Below, one piece after another: positions 46,429-55,345 of a DNA stretch of 64,000 nucleotides; position 1 is the first letter of the stretch, and every line of letters begins with the position of its first letter. The notes under the pieces were generated by a model that made no database searches, was not told where the DNA came from, and was given only the letters and a program-made list of their open reading frames with translations. A program made the position numbers and the translations under genes. Origin of the DNA: Tolypothrix sp. PCC 7712. Its GTDB lineage: Bacteria > Cyanobacteriota > Cyanobacteriia > Cyanobacteriales > Nostocaceae. The stretch is taken from positions 8,247,390 through 8,311,389 of the forward strand of contig NZ_CP063785.1 in assembly GCF_025860405.1 (NCBI RefSeq), read 5' to 3'.

Positions 46429-47568
46429 GTGATTATTAATATTGCAACAGGCCCGTGGTTACCTGTTCCGGCAGTGCAAGGAGGCGCTATTCCTCGCCTG
46501 TGGCAAGGTCTAGCAGAAGAATTTGCTGCTAGAGGCCATCAAGTAAGTATTCTCTGCCGTTCTTATCCAAGTCAGCCTCACACGGAGGTAATTAATGGTG
46601 TGCAATACATTCGACATGGAGGATTTCCACAAAGCACTAATATTACCCTAGACTTACTTAAAGACTTCTTTTATAGCTTGTTGACATTTCCTAGATTACC
46701 TCATGCTGATATTTTAGTTATCAACGACTTTTGGCTACCTATATTTGCATGTTTACGTCCTAAAGCAGGTAAGGTTGTAATTAATGCTAACCGCTTTCCT
46801 AAAGGACAGTATTGGTTATATGCAGGAACCAGTTTTTTTGCAGTTGCATCACAAGCTATTCAGGAAGCTATTGCTAAAGAATATCCTGCGGCTATATCTC
46901 GGATGGAAATTATCCCTAATCCTATTGATACTCGCATATTTTCACCAAGTACTCAGCCAAAATTAGCTCGAAAAGAAAAGCTCATTTTATATGTAGGTAG
47001 AATTCATCCAGAGAAGGGAGTACATCTTCTATTAGATGCGTTTTCAATTTTATCACAGAAAATTTCCACAGTGAAATTAAGAATTATTGGCCCTATAAAA
47101 GAAAATCAAGGTGGTGGTGGTGATACATATTTACGCAAACTTGATGCACAATCTGTCGGCTTAAGTGTAGAATTTTTAGAACCTATTTTTAATATATATA
47201 AGTTAGCAGAAGCTTATCGAGAAGCTGATATTTTTTGCTATCCTTCATTGGCAGAAAAAGGCGAATCTTTTGGAGTTGCGCCACTAGAAGCAATGGCATC
47301 GGGTCTGGTTCCCGTCGTATCAGACTTAGCTTGCTTTAAGGACTTTATTGAAGATGGTAAAACTGGTTACTTTTTTAATCATCGGACTGTTGATGCCGCT
47401 AAAAATCTATCAGATAAATTATTTTCAGCAATAATTGATTCTGATAATAATAACACTATGAGTATACAAGCTACTCAAAAAGCTCAAGAATTTAATTATG
47501 AGCAAGTTACCCAAAGATATCTTGCTGATTTTGAAAAAATATTACTATTCAAAAATAGCAGCTTCTAA
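46429..47568 (+). CDS. GT4 family glycosyltransferase
   Basis: This 379-residue protein starts at GTG 46429 with IINIATGPWLPVPAVQGGAI. The donor half has LILYVGRIHPEKGVHLLLDA, LRIIGPIKENQGGGGD and PSLAEKGESFGVAPLEAMAS, containing the ESFG variant of the donor motif and the EAM segment. Its N-terminal PVPAVQGGAIPRLWQGLAEE resembles the P-loop-like acceptor opening of GT4 enzymes. It ends one base before a short 39-codon frame. Confidence 0.94.
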   Translation: MIINIATGPWLPVPAVQGGAIPRLWQGLAEEFAARGHQVSILCRSYPSQPHTEVINGVQYIRHGGFPQSTNITLDLLKDFFYSLLTFPRLPHADILVINDFWLPIFACLRPKAGKVVINANRFPKGQYWLYAGTSFFAVASQAIQEAIAKEYPAAISRMEIIPNPIDTRIFSPSTQPKLARKEKLILYVGRIHPEKGVHLLLDAFSILSQKISTVKLRIIGPIKENQGGGGDTYLRKLDAQSVGLSVEFLEPIFNIYKLAEAYREADIFCYPSLAEKGESFGVAPLEAMASGLVPVVSDLACFKDFIEDGKTGYFFNHRTVDAAKNLSDKLFSAIIDSDNNNTMSIQATQKAQEFNYEQVTQRYLADFEKILLFKNSSF

Positions 47569-47569
47569 T

Positions 47570-47689
47570 ATGCAAAATAAAACTATACAAGATTTTTATG
47601 GTGCTGAACGTAGGCAACCATTTGAAGCTTTAAGTAGATATTTTCCTTCAATTATGGGTTCTGTTATGGTTGTTAAAGTTCGTAAATAG
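47570..47689 (+). CDS. 39-residue small ORF, perhaps a methyltransferase remnant
   Basis: This frame encodes 39 residues, from MQNKTIQDFYGAERR to FPSIMGSVMVVKVRK. It begins 1 base after the preceding stop and ends 5 bases before the next start, so it fills the intergenic slot exactly. The end resembles the closing strand of class I methyltransferases (FPS...VVVARK-like), so an internally deleted methyltransferase is one explanation. A genuine small protein is another. It has no match I can name. In the same frame an upstream ATG exists inside the previous gene. Confidence 0.4.
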   Translation: MQNKTIQDFYGAERRQPFEALSRYFPSIMGSVMVVKVRK

Positions 47690-47694
47690 TAGAT

Positions 47695-49224
47695 ATGCTA
47701 AATGAAGTAACACCTCTTATTCTTACTTATAATGAAGCTCCTAATATTTCTCGTACGCTTCAAAGCTTGACTTGGGCAAAGACTATTGTTGTTATCGATA
47801 GTTACAGCACAGATGCTACTTTGGAAATTTTATCTTCTCACCATCAAGTAAAAGTTTTTCAAAGAAAGTTTGATTCTTTTGCTGCTCAGTGTAATTTTGG
47901 AATAGAAAAAGTTACATCTGAATGGATACTATCATTAGATGCTGATTATATAATAAGTGATGAGTTAATTAATGAAATTCATTCATTATCAGCAGAGCCT
48001 AATATAGATAGTTATAAAGTCAGATTCAAGTATTGTATCTTTGGTAAGCCCTTGCATGGTACATTACTGCCACCAAGAGCAGTTTTATATAAAAAAGCAA
48101 AAGCAATTTATCAAGATGACGGTCACGCTCATCGTGTCAGCATAGAGGGAAATTCTTCACTACTTTCGGGCTACATATATCATGACGATCGCAAACCTCT
48201 AAGTCGTTGGCTATGGGCGCAGGATCGCTACATGGTAATAGAGGCGAAGAAGTTGCTACAGACACCAAGTAGCGAACTCAGTTTGGGCGATCGCATTCGT
48301 AAACAGAAGATACTCGCCCCCATCATCATATTTTTCTACTGCCTGATTATCAAAGGTGGGATTCTGGATGGCTGGCGAGGTTTTTACTATGCGTTTCAGC
48401 GTGTGTTAGCAGAATTACTATTGGCTATTAATATTATTGAAGCTGAAAAAGGAAAAATTAATGATTCTGCACCTAGTCATACATCGGTAATAGATAGGGC
48501 TGATGGTGGTACTAGTCAATATCAATCTCTGAGTAATAGCGATCGCCTCTACCTTATCTCAACTAAGCAATCTATGCATCTAGATAACTATACTCTGGGC
48601 AGTTATACCCCAGGCGCACCCTACTGGAAGCAAGTTTTGTGGCATTTCCTGGGGTCACCTATAGTTGAAAGCAATTGGCTACCATTTTCCAATCTGAAGG
48701 TTTGGGTACTTCGCAGTTTTGGCGCTAGGATTGGACAAAAAGTCCGCTTTAAATCAGGAGTGCGGGTAAAGTTTCCTTGGCGTTTAACCATTGGTGATTT
48801 CGTTTGGATTGGAGAAGATACTTGGATTGATAACCTTGCATCTGTGGTGATTGAAAATCATGTATGTTTATCGCAAGGTGTTTATCTCTGCACTGGCAAT
48901 CATGATTGGTACCATCCAGATTTTAAACTAATTCCTGAACAAATCTATATTCAAGAAAGTAGTTGGATTGCAGCTAAGTCGGTAATTGGCCCAGGAGTGA
49001 CAGTAGGAAAGGGAGCAGTTCTAGCATTAGGAGGAGTGACAGGACGCTCTTTAGAAGCAATGACAATTTATGCAGGTAACCCAGCGCAACCTGTCAAGAG
49101 CAGAGTTCAGGAAAAAGTAGAAGATGTACTTCAGATCTCCCCAGCAGATGAATTCATTCATACCCGTCACATTCTTGATGAGGATTTGCTTGGGGAATGG
49201 GAACTAGAGACTAGTGAAGAATAA
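47695..49224 (+). CDS. GT2-WcaF fusion: glycosyltransferase plus acetyltransferase
   Basis: This 509-residue two-domain enzyme combines two steps. The N-terminal half (about 1-260) is a GT2 of the WaaE/KdtX kind: PLILTYNEAPNISRTLQSLT, VVIDSYSTDATLEIL and WILSLDADYIISDELINEI with the DxD. The C-terminal half (from about residue 290) is a WcaF-like left-handed beta-helix acetyltransferase. It starts QSMHLDNYTLGSYTPG and runs through FGARIGQKVRFKSGVRV and CTGNHDWYHPDF (catalytic His). It closes with IYAGNPAQPVKSR. The two halves are usually separate genes. It presumably adds and acetylates a sugar in succession. A decayed copy of the WcaF start occurs at 55188. Confidence 0.92.
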   Translation: MLNEVTPLILTYNEAPNISRTLQSLTWAKTIVVIDSYSTDATLEILSSHHQVKVFQRKFDSFAAQCNFGIEKVTSEWILSLDADYIISDELINEIHSLSAEPNIDSYKVRFKYCIFGKPLHGTLLPPRAVLYKKAKAIYQDDGHAHRVSIEGNSSLLSGYIYHDDRKPLSRWLWAQDRYMVIEAKKLLQTPSSELSLGDRIRKQKILAPIIIFFYCLIIKGGILDGWRGFYYAFQRVLAELLLAINIIEAEKGKINDSAPSHTSVIDRADGGTSQYQSLSNSDRLYLISTKQSMHLDNYTLGSYTPGAPYWKQVLWHFLGSPIVESNWLPFSNLKVWVLRSFGARIGQKVRFKSGVRVKFPWRLTIGDFVWIGEDTWIDNLASVVIENHVCLSQGVYLCTGNHDWYHPDFKLIPEQIYIQESSWIAAKSVIGPGVTVGKGAVLALGGVTGRSLEAMTIYAGNPAQPVKSRVQEKVEDVLQISPADEFIHTRHILDEDLLGEWELETSEE

Positions 49225-49649
49225 ATGTGGAAGCGATCGCCCTGCAATTCACGATGGCTGAAACCCTGTTTATTGAATCAATTGCCAAAAGCTTTTGATC
49301 TACGTGAGAGTATATGCCAGTTGCGTAAGTTCTGAATAATTAAGCTGTTAATCACCTAGATAAAATATTTTTGCGTTAGGGCTGTCTGCCTAGGGTCAAG
49401 AGGAGCAAGTCACATGTGGAGGTTCCCGACGCTCGTTCGCGTAGCGTCTCCCCTTCTCCCAAAGGGAGAGGCTGCGCCAAGGGAGATGACTCGCTACTGC
49501 TTCGCTATCGGTTGAGTGAACTGACGTTCAAAAGTCCGAGCTATCCTTTGACCCTGGACTCTTGAGAGTTGACAACCTGAGTGAGAAATATACAAGTTTA
49601 TTCGCCTAATAGCTTATTCAATTAGTTAAATATTATACAGCTTGATTAA
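49225..49649. other. Repeat-bearing gap inside the locus
   Basis: This gap of 425 bases separates two polysaccharide genes. It contains a HIP1 site near 49233 and a CGTTCGCGTAGCGTCT palindrome-related block near 49435. It also holds a copy of the dispersed repeat also found at 5802. No open frame is supported. It may hold a promoter for the second exporter segment downstream. Confidence 0.5.
49453..49482. repeat. Dispersed palindromic repeat, copy 2
   Basis: The sequence matches 5802-5831 over 30 bases except one A-to-G change. The palindromic centre TCTCCCAAAGGGAGA is intact. It is one of the iterated intergenic repeats in the genome. Confidence 0.75.
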
Positions 49650-49655
49650 GTGACT

Positions 49656-51041
49656 ATGAAGCACGCTTATACTGATACAAACTATTTGAATGTAAAAATG
49701 CGGACTCAAGCAAAACTAACTGCTACGGCTAAATTTTTCACTCATACTCAATCTAGTTGTATTGTATTCATGAGTTCTTGTTATGAACCTTGGGGCGGCA
49801 GCGAAGAGCTTTGGTCAGCAACAGCAAAGTATTTACAGCGACAAGGAAATCAGACATACGTTTTTAAGATCAATGTTGACAAGACTCATTCCCGAGTTGC
49901 TGAATTAGAACAAGCTGGAATTGTAATTATTGACACCCTTGTTTTACAACGCAATTCTCGTCGGATTGTGAATCGAATTCTTGGGCGTTTAGGTCGCGTG
50001 CAGATTGTGAAGCAAGTTCGTCAACGTTTAGGTCATTTGCATCTGTTCCTCAATCCCTGCTTACCAGGACAGTGGCGCTCTACTAATACCTCTCGACTCT
50101 CCCCATTAGCAAGGCAATTGGGGCAATTGCAACCTACTTTGGTAGTCATTTCTCAGGGAGAGAATTTTGATGGCTTGGCATTTGCTGAACTTTGCCAGCA
50201 GATGAAACTACCTTACGTGATTCTCTCTGAAAAAGCAGGGGAAGATCGCTGGCCTGGTGATCACTTACGTCCCCTAATGCGAAAGGCTTTTCAGGAAGCG
50301 AAGAAATGCTTTTTTGTGTCTCAGCACAACCTATGTTTGACCCAAATGCAAGTAAGTCAAAAGTTATCTCATGCTGAGGTAATCAGAAATCCATATCTAA
50401 CACCCGTAGCAAGTGCTTTGCCTTGGAAGCATCCAGAGGATGGTTGCTTTAAACTCGCATGTGTTGCTCGTCTGTGGTTGTTTGATAAAGGGCAAGACAT
50501 CTTATTACAGGTGTTGGCGCAAAAAAAGTGGAGACAGCGCAACCTACATATTACATTCTTTGGGGAGGGAGCTAATCGAGAAGGGTTGATAGAGATGGCA
50601 GATTTCCTAGGGGTGAAAAACGTGAGCTTCCCTGGCTTTGTGGAAAATATTGTGGAAGTTTGGCGGAATTTTCATGGCTTAATTCTACCCTCCCGCGCTG
50701 AAGGATTACCCATAGCATTGGTCGAAGCTATGATGTGTGGCAGATTAGGGATTGTAACTAATGTTGGGGGTGTCTCAGAAGTAGTTACCAATAATATTAC
50801 AGGGTTTGTGGCTCAAGAACCCTCCTGCCAAGCAATTGATGAAGTGCTAGAGCGGGCATGGCAACGTCGATATGAATGGGAGCAAATTGGTCACAAAGCT
50901 GCTCAATCGATTCGAGAAATTATTCCACCTGATCCAGATGGCGTATTTGCACATAAACTCTTGCAACTTTGTCAGACATCTGAAAATGTCAGCGAAATCG
51001 ATGCCGTCAGCCTCTCAAAATTTTCCTCTATGTCATTATGA
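49656..51041 (+). CDS. GT4 family glycosyltransferase
   Basis: This protein of about 461 residues (463 from GTG 49650) is a GT-B enzyme. SSCIVFMSSCYEPWGGSEELW starts the acceptor half and FKLACVARLWLFDKGQDILL the donor half; LPSRAEGLPIALVEAMMCGR is the GT4 donor-binding motif. VTNNITGFVAQEPS follows. The first 40 residues are weakly conserved-looking, and ATG 49698 is another possible start. The stop overlaps the second exporter permease start by 4 bases (ATGA). It therefore belongs to the second exporter operon and may complete or cap its substrate. Confidence 0.93.
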   Translation: MKHAYTDTNYLNVKMRTQAKLTATAKFFTHTQSSCIVFMSSCYEPWGGSEELWSATAKYLQRQGNQTYVFKINVDKTHSRVAELEQAGIVIIDTLVLQRNSRRIVNRILGRLGRVQIVKQVRQRLGHLHLFLNPCLPGQWRSTNTSRLSPLARQLGQLQPTLVVISQGENFDGLAFAELCQQMKLPYVILSEKAGEDRWPGDHLRPLMRKAFQEAKKCFFVSQHNLCLTQMQVSQKLSHAEVIRNPYLTPVASALPWKHPEDGCFKLACVARLWLFDKGQDILLQVLAQKKWRQRNLHITFFGEGANREGLIEMADFLGVKNVSFPGFVENIVEVWRNFHGLILPSRAEGLPIALVEAMMCGRLGIVTNVGGVSEVVTNNITGFVAQEPSCQAIDEVLERAWQRRYEWEQIGHKAAQSIREIIPPDPDGVFAHKLLQLCQTSENVSEIDAVSLSKFSSMSL

Positions 51042-51940
51042 CTGCACCTGATCCCTTAAATCGTCAGAGATCGTTATCAACAGATGACCATGTTCCCCTA
51101 ACTCCCCTGAAAATTCTTAGCAGTGGCAGCCAGTTACAATACCGTCAGCGATTTCTCAGAGAAGCACTTTGTGATCTGCTTTCTTCCACCGAAATCGCAA
51201 AGCGAATATTTCTTCAGGGCATTGCTCAACGCTATCGCTATTCTTCGCTTGGTCTCTTCTGGGCATTTATGCCCTCAGTGATGATTGCAGTCTTGCTAAC
51301 TGTTGGGCAGCGGGCACAAATTCCTGGTTTAACTAGGGGTGCAATTCCACCTCAAGTTTATGGCATCTTTGGTTTGATCATGATGCAAACTTTTCTGGAA
51401 GCGATGCAGAGCCAGCGAATGTTCCTAAGCCGCTATAGCCATTTGCTGATTAGGCAAAAAATTCCAGTTGAAGGGCTAATTTTATCAGGTTTAGCTGAGG
51501 CTAACTTTGCTTTTATCGTCCGCTTGCCAGTGATCATCGCTATGTTTCTGTTTTTCAATATCTCACCTGCGGCTACAGTTCTACTGTCATTCTTGGGCTT
51601 TTTCACCATCATTGCTTTAGGTGCTGGATTAGGGCTATTTCTTGCTCCCTGGAATGTACTCAGTCGAGATCTGGAAAGTCTGATGTATTTCTTTCCTTGG
51701 TTGCTCTTCGGTGTCACCCCTGTTTTTGTAGCAGTGCAACCAAAAAGTTGGGCTTATCACCTCTATTGGTTGAATCCGCTTACCCATGTGTTAGAAGCAA
51801 CCCGTTGGTTGGCTTATGGGGTGGGAGAAATTAGTGCGTTTGCCCTACTGTTATTCCCACTAGGAATACTGTGGTTAGTCAGTGGTTGGTTGTTTTGTCG
51901 GCTTTGTTTGCCCTATATTATTGAGCGATCGCTTATTTAG
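51038..51940 (+). CDS. wzm: Polysaccharide ABC exporter permease (Wzm-type), second copy
   Basis: This 300-residue permease of the ABC-2 polysaccharide exporter family has six spans. Its parts are QRYRYSSLGLFWAFMPSVMI, GIFGLIMMQTFLEAMQSQRM, LLIRQKIPVEGLILSGLAEA and YHLYWLNPLTHVLEATRWLA. It carries a longer N-terminal extension (about 60 residues) than the first copy at 18891 and is only distantly similar to it, so this is not a recent duplication. It is coupled to the preceding glycosyltransferase (ATGA) and lies 3 bases before its ATPase gene. Confidence 0.93.
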   Translation: MTAPDPLNRQRSLSTDDHVPLTPLKILSSGSQLQYRQRFLREALCDLLSSTEIAKRIFLQGIAQRYRYSSLGLFWAFMPSVMIAVLLTVGQRAQIPGLTRGAIPPQVYGIFGLIMMQTFLEAMQSQRMFLSRYSHLLIRQKIPVEGLILSGLAEANFAFIVRLPVIIAMFLFFNISPAATVLLSFLGFFTIIALGAGLGLFLAPWNVLSRDLESLMYFFPWLLFGVTPVFVAVQPKSWAYHLYWLNPLTHVLEATRWLAYGVGEISAFALLLFPLGILWLVSGWLFCRLCLPYIIERSLI

Positions 51941-51943
51941 CTG

Positions 51944-53224
51944 ATGGCACACATTCTTTTAGAAGCAGAGCATTTATCTAAACGCTTCTGTCGCCGTCCA
52001 GAGCTAGCATTGCGTTACACTGCCCAGGATATTTTGCGGGAGTTTCGCCGTTCTCCCTGGGGAGATGATCGTTTGCGTCCTGGTGAATTTTGGGCAACAC
52101 GGGATGTAAATCTACAGTTGTATGCTGGCGAGGTTCTGGGGTTAGTTGGGCACAATGGTGCAGGTAAGAGTACATTACTGAATTTGCTCACCGGGATTCT
52201 GCGCCCAACATTGGGACAAGTCCGTTGGTACACCGATCAAATTGTCCTGATGGATGGTGATTCAGGACTGAATCCAATTCAGACAGGACGAGAGAATATC
52301 TACAACAAATTATCCCTACATGGAGTCAGCAATAGCCTAATTGACAAAGGTCTTGATGAGATTATCCATTACTCTGGTATCGGTAACTTTATTGATGCGC
52401 CAGTAGGTACTTATAGTACAGGTATGAGGTTACGACTGGCATTTTCGATTTACACACAATTACAACCAGATGTTTTTATTATCGATGAAGCCTTAGGAGG
52501 GGGAGATATTCGCTTTCGCCAAAAGTTTGAAAATTATTTGCGAGACTACATCACAAAAGGCGGGGCAATTTTACTGATTTCTCACGACTTGTTCATCATG
52601 CAGTCACTTTGTCACCGTTGCGTTCTCTTGAATGAAGGACAGGTAGTAAGTACAGGCCCAACAATGGAAATTCTTCACGCTTATTACGAACTAATGCAAG
52701 TGCGAGAAGAAGACTACCAGCAAGCGATAAATCTGCCTTTACCAACTCAGTCAGAAGTAGAAATACAGGAAATGCCTGTGTTAGGAAAGCAATTTGGTGC
52801 GGTTGAGATTCAGCAGTTTGAAATCTATGGATTAGATGGAGGGGAAATTCGACCAGGATGCAAAGTTCGGTTTCGCCTAGTCTGTCATTCTCAGATTACA
52901 TATCCTCGGATTGTTTTGGGCTTCTCCCTAGGACAGGCTGATTTGTCTCCTTTAGCAGTGGTGTTGGGAGGCTACGGCGATCGCTCTTACAGTTTGCAAG
53001 TCGGGGAAAATGAATTTTGTGGCACTATCGATAATTTACCTCTGATGCCTGGTCGCTATCAACTGATTGCTTCGGTGCTTGAGTGCGAGACACAAGCCTT
53101 ATTAGGACTTAAAGGTTATGAAGATGCTCCATTTATCTTTGAGGTCAAGAGCTATATTGACCCAGCCCTGCAACTTGCTCAAGGTCAAAAAGCGATCTTC
53201 TATCTCCCTATCAACTGGGAATAA
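51944..53224 (+). CDS. wzt: Polysaccharide ABC exporter ATPase (Wzt-type), second copy
   Basis: This 426-residue ATPase pairs with the permease just upstream. Walker A GHNGAGKST is near 68, the signature YSTGMRLRLAF near 160, Walker B VFIIDEALGGGD near 180 and the H-loop ISHDL follows. After about residue 260 comes a beta-rich C-terminal domain (VRFRLVCHSQITYPRIVLGF, then GRYQLIASVLECE), likely the glycan-recognising domain. The end has LAQGQKAIFYLPINWE. The C-terminal domain differs clearly from that of the first ATPase, suggesting a different cargo end group. Confidence 0.92.
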   Translation: MAHILLEAEHLSKRFCRRPELALRYTAQDILREFRRSPWGDDRLRPGEFWATRDVNLQLYAGEVLGLVGHNGAGKSTLLNLLTGILRPTLGQVRWYTDQIVLMDGDSGLNPIQTGRENIYNKLSLHGVSNSLIDKGLDEIIHYSGIGNFIDAPVGTYSTGMRLRLAFSIYTQLQPDVFIIDEALGGGDIRFRQKFENYLRDYITKGGAILLISHDLFIMQSLCHRCVLLNEGQVVSTGPTMEILHAYYELMQVREEDYQQAINLPLPTQSEVEIQEMPVLGKQFGAVEIQQFEIYGLDGGEIRPGCKVRFRLVCHSQITYPRIVLGFSLGQADLSPLAVVLGGYGDRSYSLQVGENEFCGTIDNLPLMPGRYQLIASVLECETQALLGLKGYEDAPFIFEVKSYIDPALQLAQGQKAIFYLPINWE

Positions 53225-53260
53225 TACACAATTCAATCACCCAAAAAAAGAATTGTAATT

Positions 53261-54325
53261 ATGACTAATCAAGCAGTGAATCGATTTCAGCAAGTGCTTA
53301 AAATTGTCCGAGCTAATGACTGGTGGGCATACAAAATAGCACCTGTTCTGGGAACCGCCTACGGTACTGCTGCAATTTTAGACACACCTTTGATAACGCT
53401 CTGGCATTCTCTGATATTTGTCCTGATTGCTCTGGTTATAGGTGCAAGCTACACTAGCGTAATTAATAATGTGTGTGATCGAGAAGAAGATCGGATCAGT
53501 AGTAAATCCAACTATATGATTGGGCGATCAAACCTTTTTATCGCACTAGTTCTCATAGCTTCTATTGTGCCGGGAATCATAGTATCAATACTACTTATCT
53601 CAAATCATCTGGCTCTCGGCATTTATTTAACTAACTGGTTAATCTTTACTGTTTATTCCTTACCCCCCATGCGCCTAAAACAGCACGGATTTTTAGGAAC
53701 TCTGGCGGATGCAATGGGTGCAAATGTCTTACCGCAAATGTTTGCTGTATTTGTGGTGGTTTATGATGCTAATAAGACTTTACCAGCTATCTGGTTACTT
53801 TTTATTGTTATTTGGTCGTTGACTTCTGGATTGAGAGGCATTTTCTGGCATCAAATCCTTGATTTCGATAATGATGTTCGTGCTGATGTATACACATTTG
53901 CACTACAAACTTCTCCTCAAACGTTAGAAAATTTGGGAAAATGGATCATTTTCCCAGCAGAAATTGTGGCACTTGTTGGAATATTTGTGCTTTATAATAA
54001 TATTTTAGTTTGGGCTTTTTTAGGATTATATTTAGTCACAGAATGGCTTCGCTACTATTTCTGGCAAATAGCTCCTGTTGTTGTTGCTCCTCAAGACAAC
54101 CACCGAATTCTATTATTTGAATACTATGACGTGTTTTATCCCTTAGGGTTTCTATGTATAGCTATTGGCAATCATTCAGTAAATTTAATTATTATAGGTG
54201 TTCATCTGCTACTCTATTTTCAGCGTATATGGTGGTGGTTCAGAGACATTTGGGGTTTGTTAAGATGGGAAATTCCTAACAAAATCAAACAGTATTTTCT
54301 AGAGAAAAAAGTTGATTTTAATTAG
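53261..54325 (+). CDS. UbiA-family polyprenyl transferase
   Basis: This 354-residue integral membrane protein has eight or so spans and UbiA-type catalytic motifs. The first is NNVCDREEDR (near 68-77), equivalent to NDxxDxxxD, and the second is DFDNDVRAD (near 200-208). UbiA enzymes move a polyprenyl chain to an acceptor; aromatic ring prenylation and decaprenyl-phosphate phosphoribosylation are known. In a surface-glycan cluster, formation of a polyprenyl-phosphate sugar precursor is plausible, but the sequence does not fix the acceptor. It follows the exporter ATPase by 36 bases and precedes a methyltransferase. Confidence 0.88.
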   Translation: MTNQAVNRFQQVLKIVRANDWWAYKIAPVLGTAYGTAAILDTPLITLWHSLIFVLIALVIGASYTSVINNVCDREEDRISSKSNYMIGRSNLFIALVLIASIVPGIIVSILLISNHLALGIYLTNWLIFTVYSLPPMRLKQHGFLGTLADAMGANVLPQMFAVFVVVYDANKTLPAIWLLFIVIWSLTSGLRGIFWHQILDFDNDVRADVYTFALQTSPQTLENLGKWIIFPAEIVALVGIFVLYNNILVWAFLGLYLVTEWLRYYFWQIAPVVVAPQDNHRILLFEYYDVFYPLGFLCIAIGNHSVNLIIIGVHLLLYFQRIWWWFRDIWGLLRWEIPNKIKQYFLEKKVDFN

Positions 54326-54383
54326 TATGAACTAATATTATTTATTTTCGCGTGTCACAAAAATTCTGTAGGATAAAAGTAAC

Positions 54384-55106
54384 ATGAAGACTGAACAAGT
54401 GCTAGAAACTTATGATGAAGCTTATGCAAAAGCATATGACGAGACATTTTTAATAGATATTCATTCACAAATCAAAACAGCTTGTGAACTTAAAATATTA
54501 ATGAATATCTTAAGTGAAAAAGGTAAAGCAGTACAATGGTTAGATGTTGCTTGTGGTACAGGTTATGTTCTCAGCCAGTTTCCAGAAGTAGAGCGAACAG
54601 GTTTTGATCTTTCACCAGCAATGCTCAAAATTGCCAGAAGTAAAAATCCAGATATTAAACTGATTGAAGGCGACTTTAGAAATAAATCACTGATTGACAA
54701 AGGGCAATGGGATGTTATTTCTTCAATGTGGTGGGCATATAGCTTTGTAGAATCGATATCAGAAATCGAGCAGCTAATTGAAAATATCTCAGATTGGCTT
54801 ACTGATGATGGTGTTTGTTTTATGCCAATCTGCGAGCCTGCAAAAAATCTTTACAACGGGGAAATCAAAATTCCTTATGTTGCAGTTGAAAATGCTCCTG
54901 TATATGGTGGAAAAATTTTAGTTACGGCAGTCCTTTGGTCATGGATTGAAGCTAGTGGCAAACGTCACGATAATATGCTAGTTCCTCAAATAGAATACAT
55001 GGTTGATATCTTTGCAACCTATTTTGAATTTGTAGAGGTTCTTGAATATGCAGATGGTTATTATAGGGCAATTTTGGCAAGAAAGAAAAAATATAAATTT
55101 GATTGA
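54384..55106 (+). CDS. SAM-dependent methyltransferase
   Basis: This 240-residue class I enzyme has VQWLDVACGTGYVLSQF as the SAM loop (about 50-66), RTGFDLSPAMLKIAR with the acidic motif II and a WDVISSMWWAYSFVESI post-motif. SDWLTDDGVCFMPICEP gives motif III. It resembles small-molecule or sugar methyltransferases. It follows the UbiA gene by 58 bases. It could methylate the UbiA product or the glycan, and neither can be tested from the sequence. It ends the long cluster segment; the next 550 bases hold only remnants. Confidence 0.87.
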   Translation: MKTEQVLETYDEAYAKAYDETFLIDIHSQIKTACELKILMNILSEKGKAVQWLDVACGTGYVLSQFPEVERTGFDLSPAMLKIARSKNPDIKLIEGDFRNKSLIDKGQWDVISSMWWAYSFVESISEIEQLIENISDWLTDDGVCFMPICEPAKNLYNGEIKIPYVAVENAPVYGGKILVTAVLWSWIEASGKRHDNMLVPQIEYMVDIFATYFEFVEVLEYADGYYRAILARKKKYKFD

Positions 55107-55187
55107 TGTATAAAAAATTCTCACTTCTGGATTGTCTTAGTACGTAGTGGAGCTAGCCTCAATCCTAATATTCGGTAATCGACATTT

Positions 55188-55345
55188 ATGCATTTAGATA
55201 ACTATACTCTTGGTCGTTATACTTCCGAACTAGCATACTGGAAACAACTTTTGTGGCAAACATTATTGTGCCCCTGTGGTTTATTTACCTGAGGCTGTAA
55301 ATCCTGGCTTCGTTGCTATGGAGTTTGGGGATGGAATTCCTTAGC
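55188..55345 (+). pseudogene. Remnant of a WcaF-type acetyltransferase
   Basis: From ATG 55188 the frame reads MHLDNYTLGRYTSELAYWKQ and stops after 34 codons (TGA at 55290). This closely resembles MHLDNYTLGSYTPGAPYWKQ in the acetyltransferase half of the fusion gene at 47695. After the stop, a shifted frame still reads KSWLRCYGV, comparable with LKVWVLRSFG, and another shift reads GDGIP. So several frameshifts and a stop have destroyed the gene. It may be debris from a duplicated or deleted paralogue. Confidence 0.75.
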
